From positions 2,166,116-2,198,615 of the forward strand of contig CM022666.1 in assembly GCA_012295275.1 (NCBI GenBank): 32,500 bases of DNA, in the 5' to 3' direction. The DNA is from Chrysomallon squamiferum (Eukaryota; Mollusca; Gastropoda; Neomphalida; Peltospiridae). Positions 19,701 to 27,771 of the stretch are shown piece by piece (the first letter of the stretch is position 1; every line of letters starts with the position of its first letter). The notes under the pieces were generated by a model, which saw nothing but the letters and a program-made list of their open reading frames with translations, made no database searches and was not told the origin of the DNA. The translations under genes and the position numbers were made by a program.

Positions 19701-20055
19701 TCTGCCTCTCAAAGTCGACCAGAAGCCGAATGTTTACTCCTTCGACGAAGAAGATTCCAGTCGAGATTTGACGAAGATGCCAAAGATGAAGCGTGAAAAG
19801 GAACATCACGCGTCGAAGATGAAGAAGCAGAGTGAACAGCTGTACTGCTTCGACGACGACTCTGCCGATGAAGAGATTACATTTCGCAAGATTACAGACC
19901 ACAAGCATGCTCAGAAGTCAGCGAAAGCAAGTCCAGGGGTTGCTTCTTCGAAATTCTACAGTCAGAATTCACAGAAGAAAGAATACAGAGACATTATAAA
20001 GAGGAACAGCAACAACAATAACAACAACAACAACAACAACAACAATAATTCATAA
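3871..20055 (+). CDS. BCOR: BCOR/BCORL1-like Polycomb (PRC1.1) corepressor, 12 coding exons
   Basis: BCOR-family proteins are nuclear scaffold corepressors. Their C-terminal PUFD domain binds PCGF1 and so recruits the PRC1.1 H2A ubiquitin ligase complex. Joining exons 3871-4005, 5220-9281, 10740-10841, 11285-11330, 12872-12970, 13520-14025, 14577-14726, 15179-15345, 15831-15976, 16774-16866, 17670-17808 and 18345-20055 keeps phase at every junction and gives about 2450 residues, against about 1755 in human BCOR. Seen in order: Met/Gln/Ser-rich N-terminus with polyQ; PIDLS and PLDLS CtBP motifs (about residues 580-605) followed by a basic NLS-like stretch; a basic middle; ankyrin repeats (about 1685-1810) containing RDNAGY and HDAVENDH as in BCOR; an acidic linker; PUFD (about 1884-1975); then a long extra tail. 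The only problem is exon 2, which changes frame twice. BCOR versus BCORL1 cannot be assigned, since the vertebrate split is probably later. The family call is very secure; exact ends of exons 2 and 6 are less so. Confidence 0.92.
4006..5219 (+). other. Intron 1 of the coding region
   Basis: It has a GTAACT donor and a TGTTCTCAG acceptor. The content is simple sequence: GAT repeats (4112-4148), ATT repeats (4241-4305), an ATAC tetranucleotide array (about 4447-4508), and T or A homopolymers at 4647-4666, 4680-4710, 4797-4814 and 5043-5071. Nothing else was recognised. Confidence 0.85.
4447..4508. repeat. (ATAC)n tetranucleotide microsatellite
   Basis: About 60 bp of ATAC/CATA units, beginning with CACACATA variants. 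Confidence 0.93.
5220..9281 (+). CDS. BCOR: BCOR-like coding exon 2 (giant exon with two frame changes)
   Basis: The exon begins VAYQMPGQH in phase 0 and ends ...NKDRTLR|GTATGT in phase 0. It encodes the disordered half of the protein: polyQ (5293-5346), polyG from GGT repeats (5642-5690), QYQQQQQHQ, many Ser/Pro segments, the CtBP motifs, SP/TP sites (for example SPASPSSPK and DTPEKK) and a RRHSLPD basic phospho-type motif near 8600. A helical, charged segment ([16 protein letters not shown]) and a Lys/Arg-rich stretch follow from about 8763. The first part reads in the frame starting at 5220, the middle (about 5774-8720) in the +2 frame, and the end in the first frame again. Each switch needs one missing or extra base, or a small intron. 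The coding character of all three segments is clear. Confidence 0.85.
5293..5346 (+). repeat. CAG/CAA polyglutamine tract
   Basis: Mixed CAG and CAA codons encode about 17 near-continuous Gln residues flanked by His, inside exon 2. The mixed codons suggest a fairly stable tract. Confidence 0.9.
5642..5690 (+). repeat. (GGT)n polyglycine tract
   Basis: GGT triplets encode a run of nine Gly after SGGSGGA. The tract ends in GGTATGAGT, which matches a splice donor and lies just upstream of the first frame change. Confidence 0.9.
6827..6898 (+). other. Tandem CtBP-binding motifs (PIDLS, PLDLS)
   Basis: CCA-ATA-GAT-CTG-TCT at 6827-6841 encodes PIDLS and CCT-CTC-GAT-CTC-AGT at 6884-6898 encodes PLDLS. 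Both match the PxDLS short linear motif that docks in the CtBP corepressor cleft. PLDLS followed by a Lys also occurs in vertebrate BCOR, so the second motif looks conserved. A basic stretch (AKRPADDR...SAKRPRQ) follows within about 25 residues and resembles a bipartite nuclear localisation signal. Confidence 0.8.
9282..9655. repeat. GT-rich minisatellite with TGTGTCATGTGTTGTG variants
   Basis: An irregular array of TGTG with scattered CATG and TTG interruptions, about 370 bp, starting at the splice donor itself. Confidence 0.9.
9650..9905. repeat. Degenerate ~35-40-bp tandem repeat
   Basis: Six to seven diverged units carry ACATTAAAG, TTTACGTATGTTGAAG and TGTGAATGTAC blocks. Confidence 0.75.
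10040..10330. repeat. Degenerate ~22-bp tandem repeat
   Basis: Units are centred on AAAATAGTGACTTTTGAA. They are most regular at 10045-10170 and fade towards 10330. Confidence 0.7.
10740..10841 (+). CDS. BCOR: BCOR-like coding exon 3
   Basis: Thirty-four codons ([16 protein letters not shown]...) in phase 0 at both ends. The acceptor is GTTTTCTAG, and the donor AAAAGG|GTGATG is non-optimal. Without splicing here the frame stops about ten codons later at 10869. No known domain was recognised; it is probably helical linker. Confidence 0.75.
10842..11284 (+). other. Intron 3 with degenerate ~40-bp repeat
   Basis: At about 10960-11180, three to five diverged copies of an AAGCTATATACTTTGACATAA-type unit can be traced. 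The rest is AT-rich with a plain ATTTTAG acceptor. Confidence 0.7.
11285..11330 (+). CDS. BCOR: BCOR-like coding exon 4 (46-nt microexon)
   Basis: It encodes [15 protein letters not shown] plus one base (phase 1). Good splice sites flank it (TTATTTTAG and G|GTATGT), and the phase is consistent on both sides. Confidence 0.75.
11331..12871 (+). other. Intron 4 with two tandem-repeat zones
   Basis: The first 300 bp are AT-rich with nothing recognised. About 11930-12200 holds three diverged ~110-bp units containing ACTTTATTATTTGCA and GAAAGTATATAAA. The regular 58-bp array at 12340-12862 fills the end. Confidence 0.8.
12340..12862. repeat. ~58-bp minisatellite, about nine units
   Basis: Each unit contains AAAATAGACTGGTTATTAACA, a TGGTAGACTG block, a T tract and TTGATTAACTGG. 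Copies are about 95% alike. The final copy breaks off at GACTGGT and continues as TCTTCTTTCAG, the splice acceptor of exon 5. There are no unique spacers, so it is not a CRISPR. Confidence 0.93.
12872..12970 (+). CDS. BCOR: BCOR-like coding exon 5
   Basis: Ninety-nine nucleotides in phase 1-1 encode a basic segment with [13 protein letters not shown] and [10 protein letters not shown]. It sits between a strong acceptor (CTTCTTTCAG) and the donor CAG|GTAACA. It adds a nuclear-type basic patch upstream of the ankyrin block. Confidence 0.82.
13140..13495. repeat. ~27-bp minisatellite (TTGTTATTTATAAAGTTATCATCA), about 13 units
   Basis: This fills most of intron 5 (12971-13519) and ends about 15 bp before the T-tract/CACAG acceptor. 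It produces a spurious long hydrophobic frame of LLFIKLSSS repeats that runs into exon 6. Confidence 0.92.
13520..14025 (+). CDS. BCOR: BCOR-like coding exon 6 (GC-rich basic exon)
   Basis: The acceptor is TTTTCACAG. It encodes 168 complete codons plus a split Asp: a basic helical region ([20 protein letters not shown]), an acidic DDSDSE patch, then [18 protein letters not shown] and [10 protein letters not shown]. The 3' end is placed at GAG|GTCAGG because exon 7 needs phase 0, although this donor is weak; reading on hits TGA at 14041. Third codon positions are strongly C/G here, unlike the surrounding introns. No named domain was recognised. Confidence 0.78.
14026..14576 (+). other. Intron 6
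   Basis: AT-rich single-copy-looking sequence with no gene, RNA or clear repeat seen. A stronger alternative donor (CAT|GTAAGA, 14055) lies beyond the in-frame stop. The acceptor is TTGTTTTACAG. Confidence 0.75.
14577..14726 (+). CDS. BCOR: BCOR-like coding exon 7 (start of ankyrin block)
   Basis: Fifty codons in phase 0 both sides. It begins [15 protein letters not shown] and contains [18 protein letters not shown], closely similar to the vertebrate BCOR sequence that opens its first ankyrin repeat. The donor is GTG|GTAAAG. Confidence 0.93.
14727..15178 (+). other. Intron 7 with ~105-bp internal duplication
   Basis: Two imperfect direct copies (about 14893-14995 and 14998-15085) share ATTTATTTTTAATTTAAAAA, a CGTATTTTATT-like block, TGTATGTATAT and ACAGTTAT. 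The first has an ATTATT tail and the second a CATCAT tail. The acceptor is TTGCTACAG. Confidence 0.75.
15179..15345 (+). CDS. BCOR: BCOR-like coding exon 8 (ankyrin repeats 1-2)
   Basis: It encodes [29 protein letters not shown] and [12 protein letters not shown], matching the BCOR ankyrin repeats almost residue for residue (DVNxRDNAGYxxLHExCxRG). It ends in phase 2 at CG|GTAATT. Confidence 0.96.
15346..15830 (+). other. Intron 8, ending in a (TTA)n array
   Basis: AT-rich sequence with an AT-dinucleotide tract (15533-15555). An interrupted TTA/CTA trinucleotide array from about 15655 runs to the acceptor TTACTATCAG without a conventional pyrimidine tract. Confidence 0.85.
15831..15976 (+). 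CDS. BCOR: BCOR-like coding exon 9 (ankyrin repeat 3)
   Basis: It encodes (R)[19 protein letters not shown] and [19 protein letters not shown], the best conserved block of the gene. Phase 2 in, phase 1 out at CAAG|GTTTGA. Confidence 0.96.
15977..16773 (+). other. Intron 9, mostly a (TTA)n array
   Basis: After about 190 bp of AT-rich sequence, the rest of the intron (about 16172-16770) is trinucleotide repeat running into the acceptor. Confidence 0.88.
16172..16770. repeat. ~600-bp interrupted (TTA)n/(CTA)n microsatellite
   Basis: TATTAT units, with TACTAC islands at 16320-16330 and 16497-16519, occasional frame slips (TTTA) and one TATG. It ends directly in CTATTATTCAG, the splice acceptor of exon 10. 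Confidence 0.95.
16774..16866 (+). CDS. BCOR: BCOR-like coding exon 10
   Basis: It encodes [15 protein letters not shown] and [11 protein letters not shown], corresponding to the vertebrate BCOR post-ankyrin segment with DYLNDLQG and WDFYGSS. Phase 1 to phase 1, donor CTTG|GTAAAT. Confidence 0.93.
16867..17669 (+). other. Intron 10
   Basis: About 500 bp of AT-rich sequence with loosely repeated TTTGGAATTAT blocks sharpen into the regular 29-bp array. The acceptor is GTGTTTTTAACAG. Confidence 0.8.
17380..17625. repeat. 29-bp minisatellite (ATAACTAGTGCTAGTAATAC-type), about 8 units
   Basis: Units carry AATACTTTGGAATTATAAC followed by TAGTGCTAG. Similarity weakens upstream to about 17160, and the array stops about 45 bp before the exon 11 acceptor. 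Confidence 0.92.
17670..17808 (+). CDS. BCOR: BCOR-like coding exon 11 (acidic linker to PUFD)
   Basis: It encodes [20 protein letters not shown] and [20 protein letters not shown]. Vertebrate BCOR has the same plan here: GYDVLA, an acidic run, then SETPLLPCY. Phase 1 in and phase 2 out at CAAAC|GTACGT. An in-frame stop follows shortly after if it is not spliced. Confidence 0.93.
17809..18344 (+). other. Intron 11
   Basis: AT-rich, without a recognisable repeat array, gene or RNA. The acceptor is TATATTTTTTACAG. Confidence 0.8.
18345..20055 (+). CDS. BCOR: BCOR-like coding exon 12 (PUFD domain plus long C-terminal tail)
   Basis: The first ~90 codons are the PUFD domain: [13 protein letters not shown] aligns with vertebrate [24 protein letters not shown] with VTIAEAEFYRQ, and LSSCS...DLLTMEDF with LFSCS...LLDLVEF. 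PUFD forms the PCGF1-binding surface. Vertebrate BCOR ends within a few residues of this domain; here the frame continues for about 470 codons. The tail is basic ([29 protein letters not shown]), then Ser-rich, with two similar acidic motifs (YSFDEEDSS at 19735 and YCFDDDSAD at 19843). It ends in an Asn run encoded by an AAC microsatellite and TAA at 20053-20055. No known domain was recognised in the tail. Confidence 0.92.
20007..20048 (+). repeat. (AAC)n tract encoding the C-terminal poly-Asn
   Basis: AAC and AAT triplets encode the last ~15 residues before Ser and the stop, so the C-terminus is set by a microsatellite. Confidence 0.92.
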
Positions 20056-20696
20056 CTTTGTGATAGAGTAGTCGCAGTTTTTCGTTTTGTTTTTTTCTGT
20101 CGATATCCATAGTTCCATTGTGCCATTTCTGGTTCACATTATTCAACCCATTGTTGTTAATGTTTCATAAAGCAGTGAGTGTGTTTCTTTTCTAAATTCG
20201 TCCTTCTTTTATTTTATTTTGTCTCTCTTTCTCTTTTTTCTTTCTTTTTTTTTTTTTTTTTTTGTTGTTTGATTTTGTTGGGTACTTATTTTTTTTTTTT
20301 TTTTGAAAATGAAAAACATTTTTGTTCTCTCACCAAAGTGATCTAAATTTGTGATTTGTTGCAGTATTTTAGAGTTGGCAATGTTGTTTTATGACATATA
20401 TTTTATTGACAATTAACACACAGGTTTTTCAGGGTGGGGGTGTATATTATGACAAATATTACTACTACTTCTACTACTGCTCTTTTTTAAGAAAAGTAGT
20501 GTTATGTATGTACAGTTCTTGTTTGAGTTAGGAATTAAGTAAGCCGATATTTTACAAAATCTAATTCAGATTTTGGTGTAAGTGAACATTCTTCGTAATC
20601 ATGGGATTCAAACTGAGCTGTGTAGGATTATAAACAAATGTGTATCTACATTTTTACATTCATTTTGACAATGACACATATTACGTGTGTTTTTGT

Positions 20697-20771
20697 ATGT
20701 GTGTGTGTGTGTGTGTGTATGTGTGTATGTGTGTGTGTATGTGTGTTTTTGTATGTGTGTGTGTGTGTGTG
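20697..20771. repeat. (GT)n microsatellite with GTAT interruptions
   Basis: About 75 bp of TGTG with periodic TATG variants. Confidence 0.9.
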
Positions 20772-22260
20772 TAAGTTGAATTGTGATTTAAAAGGTCACA
20801 GAGGCATTTGAATGAATAGTTGAAAATCTTAAACTTATCGTAACTACCCATAACATTTTCTTACAGATTTCACTTTGCTTTTATATAAAAAAAACTTTAT
20901 TTAGTGAATCGAATATCAGCCTCATTTGACACATTTACTCGTTCCATCATTTTAAAAAAAAATTAATCCATGTATTAAAAAAATCAAGGAAGAACAGTGG
21001 ACCTAAGATGTAACTTTGTAGTATACTTCATTTCCATTTAATTTTTTTTATTATTTGTGAGAATGTGTTTTAGAACAAAATTTGTAACTGTTCTGTTGCT
21101 AAGATACACTGTATCTTTAAAAAGTTTATAGTCCTTTTTAAGTTTGTGAAAATTTAAAGTTTGTTATTGTGAATGAATTTTTTTTTTTTTTTTTTTTTTT
21201 TTTAAAGTTTGTTATTGTGATTAAATTTATATATATATTATTTTTTTTTTTTTTTAAAGTCAGAATTTGGTTATCCAGGATATTAAGCACTGGAAATGTT
21301 AATCCCTAATCAGTACAGTAATTAAGAATTATTTTTAATTATTTGTGATATTGTTAACAGTGATGTATGTGTCTGTTACTTCTGGTGTTGTTTTTATGTT
21401 CAAGTTTTCATTTATTAACAACATAGATATTAATAGTTACACATTTTTATATTTTAAACCTACTTAATTTTTTAATTCGTACATAAAAACTCGACCAGAT
21501 TTTAACATGCGAAGAGCTTCATTTTATTATTATTATTGTTATTATTATTATTATTTGGTTGTTAGTTTTTGTTTATTTAATCCAAAAAAAAAAAAAAAAA
21601 ATGTCATTATAGTATTTTATGCTCAACTGCAGGTTTTAGAAAGTAAAATTTCATGTGAAGAAAAATAGCGTTTATTTACAAAGGATATGATGATATAAAG
21701 AGTGAAGTTATTTGGCAGATTGTTTTCAACAACATAAATTAATGATGCAAAGGAATCAGTTTATGTTGATAGTGTGTTTAAGGAATATTTTGAATTATTT
21801 AGGTCTAGATTTAGTATCAAGAAGACTTAAGTATAGGGATAGTGCTTCAAGCAAATTTTAACAAGGTTAATGTGAACTGTTTATACTGCTTGTTTTTAAG
21901 CCGTTTTTTTTTAAAAGAAGAATTAATCGGTCCTTAAAATATAGATTAATAATGATGATGATGATGATGATAACAATAACAATACTCAAACTAAATCCTC
22001 TTTAAAAAAAAAAAAAAAAGAAGTAATAAATCATCTAGCACCAAGTTTCCAGGATTGTGTTCCCTGTAAAAACTGGGTTCAAGCACATACTGTATGGTCA
22101 ACAGATTTTGTATTGTCTTAATCCAGACCTGTACATATTTAAAGTGATGACGTCATATAGCATGTATTATCATCTCTTGTTTGTGCTCCATGCAAAGTTT
22201 CATGGAGGATAATTCATTTGTGGCGACTGTGGTCTGTTGTTTTATTTTATGCTGGGGTTA

Positions 22261-22306
22261 AATAAATCACACTGTTAACCGATTTTGAAAAATATCGATG
22301 AATAAA
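22261..22306 (+). terminator. Candidate polyadenylation signals
   Basis: Two canonical AATAAA hexamers (22261 and 22301) lie within 45 bp at the end of a complex-sequence block. They are the most plausible cleavage region for the + strand transcript. Confidence 0.4.
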
Positions 22307-22831
22307 TGTTTGAGAGTCATAGATGGATAGAGAGAGAAAGAGGGAGAGAGAGAGAGAGAGGATGAGAATGGGCATGAATAGAAACTGGATTTTTACTTTC
22401 AGTTTTAGGAACAATTGTCTTATTATTTTTATGACTTTTTAAATATTTTGTTCTACATTTTAATATTTTAATTTATTTATATTTTTCTTTACACTTAACA
22501 TTAAGAAATTTTGCAGATTGTAAACCTTATTCAGAAAAAAAAATTCAATATTATAGGATACAAGAATATAATTTTTCAAAAATGTCTGTTAGAAAATTTT
22601 TATGCTGTACATGCAAGTTGAAACAATAACAGGTTATTTTATAACTGTTTTTGTCTTTGTTGTTACTTATAATTATAATTATTACTATTACTATTATTCT
22701 GAGCTTTGGTTTTTCTCTCAATTTGTTTTACAATACTTGGTTAATTTTATCATGCTCTTTTTGAGTGAGTGCACTAAAGTGTGCAAGTTGGTCATCTTCC
22801 TTGATTTTAATAATTTTTTTTTTTTTTTTAA

Positions 22832-22889
22832 ATTTCATTATCATTTTACATATATATATTAATTTCATTATCATTTTACATATATATAA
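22832..22889. repeat. 30-bp tandem duplication
   Basis: AATTTCATTATCATTTTACA followed by a TATA run occurs twice in direct succession, bracketed by T tracts. Confidence 0.9.
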
Positions 22890-24393
22890 AAACATTTTTT
22901 TTTTTTTTTTTAAATGTGTGGAAGTGAAAGTGGAATGTACCATTTTTGTTTTTAGTCCAAATAAGAATAAGCTTTCATTTTAAAAAAAGAAAAAAAAAAA
23001 AAAAAAAAAAAAGATTAAAGCATTATATAGCTCGTTTGTTTTGGCCCACATCATAGAATTACACCCAACCCCATCAGCTGTTTTGTTCTGTTACCAAGTA
23101 CGTTGAGTTGACAGCATTTGTTTGTTATTGTGCTTGTTTTGTTGTTTGTATATTCGTGCACAATAATCAAAGTTAACCCTTTGTGGTCTATTAAATTCTG
23201 GTCATGAATGTTAAACTTGTCGTTTGTTGTCTGTTCATAAAATGTCTTCATAATAATCTTCGTTACTCTACTTATTATTTTTAAATATATTTTTAATGTA
23301 ATTTCTTACACATTTACTTATATATAGACACACACAAATACTATATCTAGTCCCTGGATGACAATGTTGTATGTCTACCTTTCCAGTGACTATCTAACAG
23401 GTAATAAAAATCACTATATATAATTATAAACAAGCAATTCCTCACCATGAATTTGCAAAAACATTTGGCTATGCCATGTTCCTGCCTATTACAAGACTCC
23501 ATTGTCAAAGACTGTATCATCTCAGCTGCAACAGTACAGTTAATTATGGAAAACAAAACAAAACAAAACAAGACAAAACAATAAAAAATTTCTCTGCAAA
23601 AGATGTTTATTGGGACAAACATACTGGGTGGAAAAAAAAAAAAAAAAAAAAAAAACTTCCTGAAGTAAACATCTGTACAAGTTACTTTTCACACAAACCA
23701 CTGCCCCCCAATCCCCTTTCCCTACCCCCCAGTAAATTTCTAACATCTACCCCACCCCTAATGTCTTCTTTTACTTTTTTTTTTCTTTTTTTTTAAGCCA
23801 CTTAAAAATGGGTAATTTCATTTGATAAAATTTAAAAGAAAATTTTAAAAGAACAACAAATTATGTCTGATCCTGTATATTAAGCCCAAGATAATATTTT
23901 TTTTCTGCCAATCTGAACATTAATTAGATAAAAGAAAACAGATGTTAGTCTGTGTGTCCACATGTCTGACATTTTTACGTCCATTATAACAGTATTGAGG
24001 GTTAAAACTTGTCAATCAATATATACAAAAACATACAAAAAAAACAACAGCGTAATCAACAAAGGAGGTCAATGTCTGGTCGCAAACATGATTTGTTACA
24101 GTAAAAAAAAAAAAAAAAACACATGACAATCTTATTCCTTACAATCTAATAAAAGAACTGCATATGCCAAATGCACACACACACACACACATACATACAC
24201 ACATGATCATGCATACACAAAATACAAACCTGCACACCCGAATGCAAACACTATTCTCAAATGTCAAAGCACAAAATGAAAAGCTAAATAGTGTTAACAG
24301 AAGAAAATAGTTATCTGCAGCATAAAAGTTAAGATTTCATTTTAATAAATATATTTTTATTTTTTGGAACTGTAAATATTTTATGTACAATTC

Positions 24394-24427
<34 letters not shown>

Positions 24428-24859
24428 GAGATTAGATAGCTAAGTATACTGATGTTAAATTCACTATTTATTTAACCTATAAGAAATATTAGTTTTTATC
24501 ACTGGTACCTTTCGTTAAAACACGAAAACAAATTTTATCAATAATCATGTAAAATTTATTTTATTATTTTATTTTAAGTTTGTTGGCTTTTATAAACATA
24601 TTTCATTCAGTTTTATCACCAACACAAACTGAAACCAAATCACATTCAGTGTCACCACACAAATCTTTTTTAACATCTCTATATTTAAAAAATACCTATT
24701 TTTACTTCTTTCTGAACTAAATACCAAGTACCTCAGCAAACACTGTCAGTCAATATTACGATTCCCTGAAATGCCCAATATCAGTTTTACAGTATTCTGA
24801 GCTTTAATAGGTCTAGCTAATTTTTTGAGTATTTTTACTTGATGCACACACATATACAT

Positions 24860-25440
24860 GTCTTGATTTATTCTGAACCAAATTCTCAACACTCTCTTAT
24901 ACCCAGTTCTTGATGGTTTCTTGCATGTAATCCTGGGTCAGTTCCAAAACTCAATACCTGATACATTCTAATACTTATATCCAGTATTTGATGCTTTCTT
25001 GTAATAAACCTTGATGAATGCTTATACCAAATTCCAGATGCATTGCTTACCAAATATTTGATTAGTTCATACGTCCAAAGTGTGGTGCATTCTTATACCT
25101 GATCCTGGACAAATTCCTACACCCCAAAAATCAAAACTTTTTTTATATCCAGCACTTGCCTCATTCTTATAACTTCTGTTTTCTAACAATACCTGGTGAT
25201 TTCTCATTAATAAGATTCTCATACCTAATCCTGGATGATTTCCTGTATCCTTTATCCAGTGCTTGTTGCTTTTTATACCAAATTCCAGATTTTTATACCA
25301 AATACTTAATGTATTCTTAGTCAAAGTCCTTGATGTTCTTATAACCAATGTTTGATGTGTTATTAAATCCAATGTTTGATGGATACTTACATTCAATTAT
25401 TGATGAATTCTTAAACAAAATACTTGATGCCTTCTGAACT
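24860..25440. repeat. Degenerate ~30-bp minisatellite downstream of ARGLU1
   Basis: About 18-20 diverged units built on TTCTTATACCAAAT and CTTGATGNNTTC. It is strongly decayed but periodic over nearly 600 bp. The 109-codon minus-strand frame at 25067-25396 is made of these units and is not a gene. Confidence 0.82.
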
Positions 25441-25713
25441 GGCAGTTTTGCATCGTTGTTGCATAGTGTTTTAAATACTGTTTAAAATTCCATGAATCAA
25501 TAATAACATACCTACCTCTGTCATCTACAGCATAAGCCAAAGATTGAGCACAAATGAAATATTCCACTTAAGAATTATTTTAAACCACAGTGATAAAACC
25601 ATTTTTCACATTTTGGGAAATTGAAAATAATTAAAAATGCCACAATCTTCTACGAAGGGCTGCATTTTAAAACTTGTATTTTTGATTTGACAAACTGTTT
25701 AATTACCTGAAAC

Positions 25714-25751
<38 letters not shown>

Positions 25752-26204
25752 ATCTTTTCACAATCTGGACATTTTCCAGATTTTTTTTTTTTCTGTGTGA
25801 AATGGTTTTATAACATTCTTAACCAAGTAAGAAATTAAAACTTTTGTTCAGTATTTAATACCAAAAATAGTTATTTCTTCTCCTTCTCTTAAAAGGTTTG
25901 TCACATCCTAGTTCACTTTTTTTTTTTTTTTTTTTGGAAATTAAAACACCAATCTTGCTTTAAACATCATAAGCAATTCACTTTCCTAAAATCTACTTTG
26001 TCAACTTTCCGGTTGATTTTATCACCTCCTAACAAAGCTACACAGAGTAGAAATTTTGTCCTCGGCACAAATCATTTACACATTCACTCGTGACCTCATT
26101 TTCACTCTGGACTCGTCAACATGCACCATTCACTCAAAAACGTTTAAAAAAAAAAGAAAAGTAAAGTCTTTTTCAAAGAGATCTTCCAAGAGAGTGGGAC
26201 AGCA

Positions 26205-26363
26205 CTATTTTCCTAAAGCAAACGAAAGCTTAGGCCTGGCGTTCTTTTTGTTGAGAATAATCTCTTGTTCTTTTTTAATTCGCCTTCTCTCGTCGTCCTC
26301 TAAACGCTGTTTTGCTTCTAAAATTTTTCGCTGTTCTTCAACTAATTTTAACTGTTCTTCAGC
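26205..26363 (-). CDS. ARGLU1: ARGLU1 coding exon 5 (C-terminus)
   Basis: It encodes [20 protein letters not shown], a [15 protein letters not shown] stretch and [10 protein letters not shown], then TAG at 26207-26205. The RPKLSF motif is the family C-terminal signature. Confidence 0.95.
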   Translation of the reverse strand, partial: AEEQLKLVEEQRKILEAKQRLEDDERRRIKKEQEIILNKKNARPKLSFALGK

Positions 26364-26951
26364 CTGAATAAAAAAAATTTAAATTTAAAAAATTAAAATT
26401 AAAATTATACAAATGGTTCTCTTATTATTGGAGCCGATATAATTCTTGACATGAAATTAATTTAATTTTTTTTGTATGCAAAAATAATAAAAAAAAAAAT
26501 TTAAATTAAAATTATACAAATGGTTCTCTTATTATTGGAGGTGAATTTAATTTTTAACATGAAATAAAATTTAATTTTTTTTTTGTTATGCAATAGAAAG
26601 AGCGTACTGCTGAATATATTCCTCTGGATCTGTGAATTAACCATTCTTGAACATTTTCTCTACAGTATTTTCTTTTATTTTATGAGAAAAAAAAAAAAGT
26701 TTTTGTTATGGTTAAAATTCATACCAATAAAGCCTGAAATGTGTGTGTTTTTTTTTTTTTTTTTTACATACATACAAACACATACACCTGCTGTATGTAA
26801 GCATATGTATTAAAACGAAGGCAAACTTACTAATTTTCTTTGAGCTTCTTCAATTTTTCGATTATTTTCCTCCATTATTTTTTGTAAAGCCTCGTGTTTT
26901 ATCCTTTCTTCTTCCTATAAAAAATACAAAGGGGGAAAGTTAGCCAAATCA

Positions 26952-26987
<36 letters not shown>

Positions 26988-27740
26988 AATAATAATAATA
27001 ATAAATATGTCTCAGCATTCCACAATACAGTGAAATATATGTCACACAACACATAACACGTCCAAAAAAAATAAATAACCTTAATGAAACTGTGCATTAA
27101 AAATTCCCCATGCTAATTTATTCAATGAAGAAGTAATAAGTTTGTTGGCTTATTTTTTTTTTTTTTTTTTTTTGCAAACACTATTAAACAAATAAATTAC
27201 ATCATGAATTTAACAAAATAACATACTCGAGTGAATACAATAATATTAACCAGAATCATACAGATTAAAAAAAAAAAAAAAAAAAAAATTATTTATATTA
27301 AAAAAAAAAGACCAAAAAAGATCACAAATTGAAGTCAACTTCTGTCAATATTGGCTTAACAGATTTCGTTACACCTGTATGAAAAGTAGAAAAAAAAGAA
27401 GAGAAATATATATATATATATATATACACAAATATGTACATAAATAAGTAAAATGCATACATAAAAATCTTTGCCTGCTGAAGTGAAAAAAAAAGAAGCA
27501 ATTGTTAATACGGAAATGCAGAACGTTGCACTCCACTTCCTATATGAAAAGCACAGAAATACATGTATGCACAATATCTTATTTACCTTAAAAAATCTAC
27601 ATACCACACTCATCACAGTTAGCTTGTCTGCATTCTCAATGCGTGTCGCCATCTTCTGCCTCCATGTTTAACCACATGCCATCATAGATTTTTAACTAAT
27701 TTTCGTTTTTAATTATAATTACTTTGTCCAAACAAGAAAG

Positions 27741-27771
<31 letters not shown>

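Larger units (their letters stand above)
20056..22310 (+). other. Probable 3' UTR of the BCOR-like gene
   Basis: Non-coding, mostly AT-rich. It holds T tracts (20246-20263, 20290-20304, 21179-21203), a GT array (20697-20771), short trinucleotide runs (21526-21555, 21953-21971) and a perfect CRE-type palindrome TGACGTCA at 22148-22155. The best polyadenylation signals are AATAAA at 22261-22266 and 22301-22306, following a stretch of complex sequence (22030-22260). The 3' end is inferred, and earlier or later sites are possible. Confidence 0.5.
22311..26204. other. Convergent intergenic region and ARGLU1 3' UTR
   Basis: It lies between the two tail-to-tail genes. No coding sequence is supported. 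It contains a 30-bp direct duplication (22832-22889), homopolymer A tracts (22990-23013, 23634-23656, 24100-24118, 25719-25750), a CA tract (24175-24193), an AAT array (24394-24425) and the minisatellite at 24860-25440. A minus-strand AATAAA (TTTATT at 23606-23611) is one candidate end for the ARGLU1 transcript, and several others exist. Confidence 0.55.

Noticed and set aside
22728-22983. Lys/Phe-rich frames on both strands
   Set aside because: They arise from poly-T tracts and a 30-bp duplication in non-coding sequence.
25067-25396. 109-codon minus-strand frame
   Set aside because: It is made of decayed ~30-bp tandem units, with no family resemblance and no splice context.
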